This document shows, in pieces, positions 27,901 through 39,900 of a stretch of DNA of 64,000 nt (positions are counted from its first letter, which is position 1; every line of letters begins with the position of its first letter). This DNA comes from Erythrocercus mccallii (Eukaryota > Chordata > Aves > Passeriformes > Dicruridae): positions 252,721 to 316,720 of the forward strand of contig VZRG01000539.1 of NCBI GenBank assembly GCA_013397435.1, in the 5' to 3' direction. The notes under the pieces are model-generated. The model had not been told where the DNA came from. It searched no databases and saw nothing but the letters and a program-made list of their open reading frames with translations. The translations under genes and the position numbers were made by a program.

Positions 27901-30900
27901 GACAAGTATAGACAGAAAACCTTTTCTCTTAAGCTTCTGTCTTTAGGAAACCAGGCTAAAAAGCATGCTGTTAAACTCAAAAGTGTTCATGGAAAAACTA
28001 CAGGAAAAATAGAAGAACTGGTAAATATGTCTTACAGTGAGTCACTGCTGGATTTACGCAAGAAAAACTTTGACACCAGGATGGAGGAGAGTGTTGATCT
28101 GCTGGAGAGTAGGAGGGCTCGCAGAGGGACCTGGACAGGCTGGATCAATGGGCTGGATCCAGTGATACAGGCTGCACCTTGAGTACTGTGTCCAGTTCTG
28201 GGCTCCTCAGGTTAGGAAGGACCTTGAGGTGCTGGAGTGTGTCCAGAGGAGGGGCAGTGGAGGAATGGCTGAGGGTGCTGGAGTTGTTCAGCCTGGTGAG
28301 GAGGAGGCTCAGAGAGGACCTTACCACTCTCTACAACCACCTGGAAGGAGGCTGTGGCTAGGTGGGGGTTGACCTCTTCTCCCAGGCAGCCAGGGACAGG
28401 ACAAGAGGACATAGTCTTAAGTTGTGCCAGAGGAGGATTAGGCTGGACATTAGGAAGAAATTCTTCACTGAAATGGTGATTGGGCATAGGAAAAGGCTGC
28501 CCAGGGAGGTGGTGAAGTCACCATCCCTGGAGGTGTTTAAGAATTAAAGACTGGATGTGGCACTGAGTGCCATGGTCTAATGGACAAGGTGGTGTTAGGT
28601 GATAAGTTGGATTATGATCTCAGAGGTCTTTTTCAACGTAGCTGATTCTGTGAAATCTCAGTGTGCACGTTATTTAGAAGAGAGTCCTGAATGTATGGTT
28701 ACTTATTCCTACCATTAAGTGATAACCAATGTTTGGAAGTTCAAGGCTAGTGGGAAACAAGTAGTAAAACCTTTGGGGGTGGAGAGTTTGTTTGTTTCTG
28801 TGTTTGTTTGTTGGATTTTGTTTGTTTCTTGTCATGATCAAACAATTTCATGGGCAACAGAGTGAGGATATTTCAATGGTTGTGGTTCCTTTGAGTTAAG
28901 TCTCGATTGCTCTTCAGAAACGTGCTCTCAAGATGGAGTAAGCATCATGAATTTGTTGCACGAATTTACTAGGTGTAAGCTTTCATTATTGTCTCAGGCC
29001 AGACTATGTGATCCAGAAGATCCCTTTTCATCCCAAACAATGAGGATAAACATAACACCACTATGAACTCTTTCTTGCAATAACTGGAATTTTAAAAGCT
29101 GATGTGGGCTACTAATTACAGCTGGCTATACAAACATACTGTCTGACTGTGCCCTAATTTACATCTTTTTTTTCCATAAGATGAAGTGACAAGCCACTAA
29201 AAACTTTAATAAAGAGCACTTTACATTACTTTTCATCTCTAGAGGCTTAGTGCTATACAAGTAATGGTATAACCACCATTTGGTGAAGCACATTCGTCTT
29301 TGGATGAGATATCATAGGTTTTAGCTAAACCTATGACACGACTGACCTTTCAGAGAGAAAGTCAAATGGGACAATGTGCCAGGGGAAATTGTTTACAATT
29401 TATGTAATGCTTTGCTCTTGGTAGGGGCTACCAGATTTACCATTTGGACATGCTTTGGTTGTGCAGGTAATCGCTACTGGTGCTTTTTCCTGTCAAACAG
29501 GTCAAAGGGATTTTGTATTCCATTAGAAGTCTGTGGCTTCCTCTCCGGGGTCCTTCTGGGTTTTGCTCCATTATGACTCAGTAGTAGGTAGTCCTACTAC
29601 TGAGTATTAGGTATTTTCCTAACCTCTTAAAAATTGTGGACAGTCCGAAGAGTCTAGTGTGTTACAGTTGAAACATTGCAGAGGGTGATGCTTTATTAGG
29701 GAGGTTTCACTGCTAATGGAAGGTTTTGTCTGCAGGACCTATTTGCTTTGGTGTTCCTAGAGAATGGCCACAAAACATCCTTGATGGAATTTCTGTATTA
29801 CAGTCACAGTTTTATCCTTCAGGCACAGACACTATTGCACGTCTCCTTGTAGGTCCAGAGGAATGAGTCAAATTAGGCAAGTTACCATCCTTTCACAGCT
29901 GTTTTTGAAATAAATGGTTTATAAATCCTGTTTGATCTCTCCTTTTGCCTAGTCAAGGACATTGATAAAGGTTTTTCAGTTAATTTCATAGAAAAGTGTA
30001 TTTCAAAATGTACCTTTTGATCCTTAGGATGATTGTGCTTCTTCAATGGGCTTTGAGCAACTTGGTCTAGTGAAAGCTGTCCTTGCCATTGCAGGAGAGT
30101 TGGAATTTTATGATCCCTCCAACCCAAACTATTCTATGAATAGCTCTGTCTGTATCAATGTAAAAAATTAACGTTAAAATGAAAGTTAACAAACCTGATC
30201 TGTATGTTGCTAATTGGTTTACTAAAGACGACTATGGTTCTGCTTCTCACCTTTCACAGATTTGGTGTGTCTGGTTTAAATTGAATGTTTCTTGTTTGGG
30301 TTGGGTTTCTTTTTTTAAAATGAAGAGCAGTTTTTGGGATACGATGCCTTGATTTCCATGTTTAATACTGTGTGTGTTTTATTTTTTGACTCCTGTGTTT
30401 GATTACTGCATTGTCTGTAACTGCAATGAGATACATTGACATATTTTTACATATGTAAATCCTGACAAAATCAAGTTACTAATATAATTTGTGAATTCTA
30501 GCTGGAGAGCTTTTTTATGTTCACTGTGACACAATTTGTGTAACTTTAGCCCAGTTCTCTTACCAAAACAAATTCAGTGTATCAGCATTACTTTGGAACT
30601 TAGTTGGCAACATAACTGCCATCAGGTCTCAGCAGGGCTGATGAATCAACTTAATTTGAATTCCTTAATTAAAGTATTGTGACGTAGCAAAGATCACTGC
30701 CCTTTAGTAACAATTGTTAATCAAGATCCCAGATTGTCTGATTATACACATAAATGTAATCAAGAGTTATTTTGAGTGGTTTCAAGTTGAGTTTTTTAAA
30801 GCATTAAAGGTTCCACCTATCTCAGGTGTGCCAAGGCATTCTTATTACAGAAGATTGTAGTCTCTGTGAAGTGTTTGAAGGCACCTTTGATTGCTTTCTA

Positions 30901-33900
30901 ATTCCACAAATAATTACTTCTTTTCTTTATAAATTACAGCCTATTTTTGTTTTGCTTTCATTTAGAAAGGTATATTTGTTACTACATCTAATTAAATATA
31001 TGATATGAAAATCTGTGTGGAAGAGTATTCAAGAATTTATTTAGTAGAGAAGTCATTATACTTGATTGGGTAGGGATGAGAAGAAGCTGGCTGGGTTTAT
31101 GTTCTGTTGTTTCTACAGCTTTTCATTAAACCATCTAATTCCCTTGTATTCCTTCCTGTGTGCATCCCCCATCACCCAAAAGATACTTCTCAGCTGATGC
31201 ATTCTCTTGGCCCAAGAGTTCTGGGTTGTTGGGCCCTCTGGTTCAAATGTGTCATGGCATGTGATTCAGATGATTTAGATGCTCTTTTCCAGTCTGCTAT
31301 GCTTCATGTTCTCCCAGTTGTTCAAGGTGTTTGTCAGTTCAGGTCATTCACCAGCATGTCTAAATTTTTATTTAAAATATTACTGTCTATGGCAAACCTG
31401 GGATATCTGTTTGACATGACCATACTCAGCACTTGGGAGGAAACTCTTGCTCATTAGCTAGCTGCTTCTGTTTGTCTCTTGTTTCTTAGAGCTGAATACC
31501 CCCACTCTCATACACCCACACCTACCCACTCCCCACCAGAGTGCCTTATTTCCTTCTCTCTGTCATAAATTCTTTAAAGCTTCTGCTTTTAACAGTTTCC
31601 TTGTCTTTTACTTCATAATCAGATTCCGGCCAGCAAGCTCAAACGCTTTTGGGTGATTTCTTGGTAACTTTTGCTTTGCCATGTATCACACTCTTAGGGA
31701 TGAGTATCAGTTATTCAGATAGCTTCTTCATTTTGTCTTCCTTCTTGTCATATGGGTATCAAACATCTAATTGTTGTAGATGTTTCTGGCCTCTGCTGGC
31801 TGGTGGAGGGGAAAAGTCAGGACATGTTCATGCAGCTTGTTTTGTTTGCTTTTGTGCTCATGCACATATACACAGTGACATGCAAGCGCTGCCTGAAGGG
31901 AGAGATTGTGCTGTGTGTCTGCAGCTCCTTCCTGGGAGCAGGTTAAACTTGGACAGGTCTCAAGTCAGAGATCACTGCAGCTTTCTTTCCATAAAACCTA
32001 TATTTCCTATACAGATCACTGAGACCAATATACCTTTCCAAGCAAATAAAAATGACATGGGAGATTTTTGTGTCATGGTCCGGCTTCATTATTTAAACAT
32101 AACAGCCTTTCTGCCTCTGACTCCCATGGTGCCTTTTGGTCTTCTTTCTTTCCTTATCAGCCTGTACAGACAGGATCTCATTGCTTCCATTTAGGATTGC
32201 CACAGTTAGCTCAGCTAAAGCTAGTGGCTGGGCTTTAATCATTTGCTGTGTATTGTAATTGTTGCTGTTCTGTGCTTGACGCCTTTTGAATTTCTCACCA
32301 CTCTGCATTAACATGAGTGCTTCTGCAACTGCCTTGACATGGTGACCCATTCCTTGGCTTCCTGCCATACTACATGAAATTCAAATTTCTTCACTTGCCC
32401 CTACAAGAATCAATATGGTACAATCATTAAGCACATTTATCCTTTCCTGATTGTACCTCTTTTGTTTTGCTGTTCCATTATAATTTTTATATACTACTTG
32501 CTTTACTTTGACTTGTATTTGCATCTTTTGTCTTCTCTGAATATTAGCATGTACTAGATGTAACTCCTTCTTGCTTAGCCTTCCTCTTTTCTCTTCTATT
32601 GTTAAGTTCTTGTTCCCTGTTAATAGCTGGGATTGCCAGTCTGAGGCCAAGGCAGAAGGAAATGATGATGTCAGTGCCAGGAATAGTCACTACATCTGTG
32701 TAGTTCAAAATTTCAGTAAGCTTATGTCTCTACTAAAGCCTCAGGGCACTGTCATAGAGGATAATTTAACCATTTTTTAATATTGACATAACTGAAGAGT
32801 TTTCTGAAGAGACTTTTGGGAAGCTTGCAACTGTCCTGTAATTGGTTCATAAACTGGCTTAACTACTAATGGATTAACTCCTTGTCCTGCAAGAACAGGA
32901 TGGCTGACACACTTTTTAATCCGCTCTCTTTAGTACAGAGTACACATGGTACTCTAAATGTGTGCTTTTAAAGGTCTTTCTAGAGTTGATGTTGTAAGCT
33001 AATGGGATGTTGTGAACTGTAGTATGGAGAACAGCTCCCATATTAATAGCAGAAAAAAAGTCTGTTTTAAACTTTAAGGATTGTGTAGATGTTTCATGAC
33101 ATGAGAAGTTTGCAGTTTATTTGAAGTGACAATGATTTTAGGGCTGCATATGTGTTGACAGTATTTCTTCCTTATATTTAATTAAGTAGGGTTTTTTGCA
33201 TTGGATGTAGTTTTATTGTAATATCTGTAATAAAATTCGGTGGAATGAGGAAGTAGGGGCTGTGCTCATTAGATTTCACTTGCTTTCTATACATTTTTTG
33301 TTGGCTTTGTATTTGTCCCTGTTTTGCTGCAAAATAATTTGTCCCTGTTTTGCCAGCCTTGTGTTAACAAGAGGTGTGTGTGTGTGACAGAAATTTTGTG
33401 CATACAGAGCTTTCCACTTAAGACCAAAAGCTAATCTGCTGCATGAGGCTGCAAAAACTGTTGTAGGTCAGCTTGGGGAGGAATCTGGTCAGGGTAACAT
33501 GGGTTTAAGAACATGTTTGAATTTGTTGGATTATGACAATTTTCAACTGAACTGGAAATGGAGAAGAATGGGTAGTGCTTACATGGGGTTGCAGCTATAA
33601 TCTCAGTTTCAAGGTTTCTATTGTGCTTTTGCTGTAGAGGCTTTGGGGGAGTATTCTAAAGGGGAAAAACCCAAGATAGTTGCCTGCACAGCCTATTCCT
33701 CTGATGTCTTTAAGGTTGATCAAAATGGGAGTAGTTTTGAGTGTATAAATATCTTTTGTATATAAATGTTTCAGAGTCAATGCCTCAAATGCTGTAAAAG
33801 TCTTTATTCTAAGAGAGTACACAGTGAGTAAATTGCTGGTCCAAGTGAAGTGCCATTTGTTTGTGTGGGGCAGGATTTCATTTAGTGCCTTAGACCTTTG

Positions 33901-36900
33901 TGGCAGAATGAGTTGCCACATGAAGGAGGAAAAAGTAGCTCCAGAAAAGTGTTGATGCTCTCAAGTGTTAAGGAGATGGCAAGTGTTTATTTTTGCTTTA
34001 TAAGCCAGATGTTTGTTCACCAAAATAAAGTCTAAAGGAGGAGGGTGTTATCCAGATGAGATAGGGTACTGCTGGAGTTTCTCAAAGAGAATGGTTTTCC
34101 TGGAGGGGCAGTGAGAGTGGTGGGAGGCTAGACTGGAGAGCAGCAGTGTGGATGAAGATTGGATAAAGACTCTGGTTTCAGGTTTTCTGGAGAGATTAAA
34201 TAACGTAATGGAAAAATGTCTTGAAAAATCATGATGATAAAACAAGTATTGATGTGTTTTGTTCAGTGTGGCTATATCTACTTGGACACTGTTACATCCT
34301 TTCCTTTCCCTGTTTCATTCTACCACTGTGGCATGATCAGTGGTCACCAGACACTAAGTAGTGCTGTAACATTTTGTGTCTGTGTGGGACATAACTTGAA
34401 GGTGAACCAGAGCACATCATAGCAGGCAATTCCCAGGATGTGAGAACTGCTGTCAGAGGAAACTGGTCTGTTCCCAGTACAAAACAACATTCAGGTGAGA
34501 AGAATAGTAGGAAATCTTGTTTTGGTACAAATAGATCACTTCCAAAAGTCAAGGAATAGGGACCTTTGAAATAATCTTTTACTGGAGTTCACTTAGTGGG
34601 AGTGGGCATGATCCTTTGGCTTCAGATGATTATCCAGAGGACAAGGACTTGATTCAATACGTGCATTCCATATTCTAAGCCTCCTTATTCCCTGGGGATG
34701 GGGCAAATTAAAGTCAAAGTATAGATTGGTAAAGAAATTTTGAGAAGGGTTAGGGCATAATAATTGTGGTGTTTTTGATGAAGAAGGCAGAATGGAATTT
34801 AAAACCAGGATTGAGTAAATGGTAAAAATGTTTATCTGGCTACTTGGTCAGCTTCTTGACAAAAAAGGGTTGCGTGTTTATGTTAAATCCTCTGTGGATG
34901 TCCACTATATTACTTTGTGGAAGTGAAGGGGAAGTGCAAGGCTTGTCTGAAGGTGCACAAACAGATGCACTATTTAGTCAGACTCAGGCCAGGATGCTGT
35001 CTAGGAGATGAAGAATTACGAGAGAGTCATACAGTGACACACTCTTCTGGCCTCCAAAAATTTATGATTCAGGGAATTTCTGGGCTAGACATGGCATCTT
35101 TCTGCTTATTAGTGATGAATCCACTTTGCCTGAATTACATTCAGACAAAGCCCCTCTGAAATGTGTGAATGTAACTGGTTTTTTTAAGGCTGTGATAAAG
35201 GGAATAAGAAGGAGACCTAGTAATAATTCCTGCTTGCAGTGGAAGGTGTAAGTCAGTTCACTGGTCTGAGAGCAGCTACCATGTGCCCACCCAGATGTGA
35301 GGCTGGCCAAGGTGTGCATGAAAGTCTGTCATGCAGCATTACAACAAAGTTCCTCCTAAACCACTGGGAATGGGAAAGCAGCTCAGTTTGTGGTGCAAAG
35401 CTGCACCAAAAAAAAGAACATTCAGGAATGAACTGAACATTGCGAGGAAGGGACACCACCTCTTTGCTGTTGGACTAGGCAAAAAGACTGGACTGCTCCA
35501 TTATGAAATCAAAGAGTAATAGCCTTACTTTATGTGCCACAAGAAGCCCAGTCACAAGGAGAGACAACTTAGAGGTGTTCTGTTACCCCTGGAAGACAAA
35601 GGACTTAGGATAGTACATATGTTACAAGATGACTCTAGTCAGTAGAAAAGAAAAATTGGGAATGAAAAAAAAAAGAGAGCAAGAGATCTAGGGAGACTAA
35701 AGAAGCTAAGTCATATACCCAGCTCTGGGAAATGTACTTTACCAAACAAGTACTTAGCATAAGCCAAAGATGCATTGTTTTGATGACAGTTCTGACAAAT
35801 CTACCACAAGTTTGCTTTTAAGTTGATACTTGTCTGGTCAGGCTTACCTCACAAAGCACTGAGTGTTCAAGTAAGCATTAGATCACTAGAGCAAGCAAGG
35901 AGGAAGTCTCTTGTATTTAAAATTATGCAGACCAGAATCTGAGTATGGCCAAAAAATGTGCATATGAGATGGAATGAAGTCTCAATATATAGAAATGAAA
36001 GAGAGGTGGAACAAGCAGAAATAGAGGAATGGTAGGATAGATGAGCCAACTTGCTAAGTATCTCTACTGATCTCAGAAACTAAGCAATTAAAATATATGG
36101 TATAGCAATAGAAAGCAATTGTATTGAAAAAATGATGTATTTATTTTCTCTGGAGGAATCACAGTGAAAAAACAGTCTGATTTGAGGAGGAGAATGGGAA
36201 TGGTGTGCTGGTCCCTACCCTAGGCAGAAAGTGGGGGAACAACTGAGCCTGACTTGGTAGACTGGAGGTGATTTATTCTGGAAGAACAGTAAATACACAT
36301 AAAAGTTTAAAGAACAGCTATGTCCCTTCTGGTTTCTTTTTTGTCTGTTTTTGCCTTGATTGTCCATTCTGGCACACAAGGAGGCTGATGACACTTGTGC
36401 ATGTTGAACTAATCAACAAAACCTGTAATTTCTAAACAATTTTTGCAGTTCCAGGGCAGGAGCATGGAATGCCTGTGGGCTTGGATCATTCTGATGTTGC
36501 TCACCTGTGTTAAGCCTGATTTTGATTATGTTTGCATAGGGACTGTGTCAGAAATTACAGCCTACAGCACTTAGTTGGCAACCCAGAGGCAGAGGAAATG
36601 CCTGTACTGTCAGATATGAGCTACTTAGTCTTTGTTGAAAAATCTCTTTATTTTTTTCAAGACCTTCTGCTCCTGCCACCCTTTCAGCTTCTGTAGACAC
36701 AAGGATATGCTTATGATATATTTAGGTTTTTGAGGTTTTCTCTTACCCACTGGGAATTTTCCATAGCTTATTTACTCTTCTGAAGGTTTCGTCCTGAACC
36801 ACACTGAAAACTTAACTGCCTTGTTTCTTGAAACCTATTAATTTTATAAACCACAAGCAAAATACAGTGAGGCAGCTGCATTGAGAGGTTTCTCGTATGA

Positions 36901-39900
36901 CCCAGCACTAACCTTAGTTCTGCCCAGCCAGGCAAGCTGTGACGGATGGCTCACTCTGCCCCAGCTGGGCTCCAGATAGCTAATGCTGAGAAATTACCAG
37001 TTGGGTAGACAAGATTCTGGCAGCCGCTAGACATTTTTTTTTCCTCTGGGGTCTGATAAGTTGACTTGTAATTCTTGAATAATCTTGATTGTCTAGGTTT
37101 TTTTTCATTATTCTAGTACATGTAAGTTAAGCTAATTCTGCAGATGACTAGAGCACAGGCATTTTATTTTTACTGGCTTTGTTCACTGCTTCCCACTATG
37201 CCCCCCTTTCCCAAGATACCTTTATTACACTTTTTTTTTTTCATCTAATCCAGATATGAACTGTCACTCTAAATAACGTGATGACCATGTGGCATAATTG
37301 AGATTTCATTTTATTGTCTCTGAGTAGCTGACATTTTGTTCTAGCTCCTTTCCTGCTTGCCTACTAAAGCTAGTGTTTTGGTACCAGGCTGGGAGAGAGG
37401 AGCATTAATTGGCTTAACAACTTTCCCATGACTGAAGAAAATGACTCTAACAAAAGCAGTCCTAACGTTACAGTATCCTGTAGCTAAGGAGTGTTCTAAC
37501 ATGAGTCAACCAGACCTGTGCTTTTTGAATTTTATTGTTTGTCTTCATAATGCTTTGTAGGAGACCAGAACCAGAATGAGCATCTCTCCAAACACAGCCT
37601 TCCTTCCTCAAAATCCTAAGTCTTCAGTCTTATGCCTGATTTCTTCAACATTCTTAAACAATAACTGCTTTTAAATTACCCGAAAGACTTGTGATGTCTT
37701 TTTTTTTTTGCTTTTTCCCCAGAGAAAAGAACAAATACCCTACTGTGTAAAATGCCCCTCTAGTCTAGCCTAGTACTGATGCTCTCTGGTGAGTGATACT
37801 TCAAGTGGTATGATTGTTCCCTTCCTGATCACCAGTTTGGGATTTCCTGAGCTGAAGGAGTCTTCTGGGCCATTAAGCTTTAATAGCTGCCTACAAACCT
37901 ATACTCCATGAGTTTTTGTAGCGCTAGTTTTAATCCATGTAGTCTTTCAGCCTCCATGACACCCCATGGCAATAAGTTTTGCAATTTCATTGTGTAGAAG
38001 AAGTACTTAATTTTGTTTATTTTTAAACCTTCTGTCTGGTAATTTCATTATGTGTCCCATAATTCTTATTTTCTGAAGAAATGTTCTTCACACCATTCAG
38101 GATGCTGTTTGTGGATGGATAACTTCTGTTTTTTGAGCTGGAGAGTGCTGACCTGGGAGAGCTATGAGTGGTTAGAAGCCATCTGTTGTTCTTCTCCGTG
38201 TGTTCTGGAGAGCACACGCAATTCAAATTGTAGGTGTCTAATGATGTGTTCTCTCCAACCAGCTGGTGATACTGCTTGCCTTTTTAACCATTGCCGTTGA
38301 TGGATGTGATAACAGAGGGCTACCCACAAGAAAAACCTTAAATTCCTTTATGTGACAATATTAGAATAGATCCTGTCATTGTCCATGTGTACAGTTAGGG
38401 TATGCATTTTTTGTTGTTGTTTGGATGAGTTCACACTTTTAATCGTTCAGATTCATCTCTGATTTTTTTTTTAATTTTCTGTTTTGTTTGTGTAGTGATT
38501 TGCAAACTCCGTATGTCCTCAAGTGTAGATTTTGCTCTCTAGGATCGCTTTCTGTTTTCCACATACTCTTGAAAGAGCTGCTTTTACTAAAACAAGAGTC
38601 ATACTCTCTCTGGCCACATGCTCTGACTGTTTAAATTTCACACAATTCTTCCCGTATGGATGAGAGCTCGCTTGGAATCCATTCATCAGCAGCAGAAAAT
38701 TGGCTGACTGCTATAAAGCCATTGATTTACTGTTTCATTTCCAGACTTGCTTTAGGGAAGCACTGGAACACAGGAGTTTGGTTTGACACTGACACTTGGT
38801 GTACAGTTGTTTTGTTAAATAGGAATGTGTGCAAGCTACATCTGCCATCCTAAAAGAATTACCAGTAGTCCTGCTATAGCTCACTGACAAAGTGTTTCTG
38901 CCATGAATGTGTTCCTACTAGTGTAAAGACCACTGGAATGAAAGTTGTCTGTCCTGTCCTTGTAAGAAAATCAAGCTGCACCTGTCTCTCCATAAAAACT
39001 TTCTGCTGGTACTTACTCTTTTTTCTTCCTGCACTGACAGATACTCTGTCAGAAGGCTGTAATGTTCTTTCTGTTCACATCTGCCCTTTTTAAATTTAAA
39101 AAGTGGCATTTCTCTTACAATTTTGACTATTTGTATTATTACATGTGTAAAAAAAAAGGCTTATTCTACTGTTCTAGTAAGGTAAGCTAGGTGAATTTGG
39201 AGTAGGATTTGATTGCTTGTAAACAGGCATCTGGTCTATTTATGAGGCCTCTGAGAGATGTGGAGCTGTCAAATTTACATGTTTCATGGGTACCTCCTGC
39301 AGCTCTGGAGCAGCATCAAGGGATGGTGGAAGAAACTAAGTCGATCTCAAATGGCACTGTATGCATTGCACTGAGGCAACCAAGTTGTGTTTTGTGTGCT
39401 GCTTGATGTTGAGGGTTCCTGAAGCTTACACAATATATATTTCCAGCTGGTGCTGGGATAGGATTTGTGGCTTGAATTTTACTGTTTCTGTTGTAGCACT
39501 CGGCAATATCAGATACTTGCTTAAACTAGATGGCTTGAAGGCTTCTAAATTCTGTCTCTGTGGATGATAAACTTGTAGTAAAATAATAGAAGTCCAGAAA
39601 TAAAAGCAGCACATGGCCTGTGCAATCCAGACTTTTTCTAACTTTCTCTGTGGTTTTGATCTATGAATTCCACTTGCATATCCAGAAAACAGAAGATAAT
39701 TTTGTACTAGTGTTAGTGAATTAGCAATGAGGAGTTGACTGGGTTAGGGCTGTGCAATTGAGAAGCTTGTGAGTTGGTGCATTATTGAGGGCTGTCTGTA
39801 TTGAAAGACAACTACCTAGCCTTTATTCTGAGGGACCATGGGACAATTCAGCTATGAATGTAATGTATCTTTTCAGCTACCACTGTGTGCCTCTTAGTGT

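Noticed and set aside
27895..28182. 95-codon open frame at the start of a CR1 fragment
   Set aside because: Its second half is CR1 sequence and the first half has no recognisable content, so it is not a host gene.
31107..31457. 116-codon open frame on the + strand near the gag remnant, considered as further retroviral sequence
   Set aside because: No polymerase, protease or envelope motif could be seen on either strand.
31649..32194. The longest open frame in the window (181 codons, + strand)
   Set aside because: It partly lies opposite the gag remnant, which explains some of its openness, shows no domain or family likeness, and has no splice or start context. Treated as chance.
33595..33921. 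108-codon open frame on the - strand, considered as an envelope remnant
   Set aside because: No cysteine pattern or membrane segment of an envelope protein is visible.
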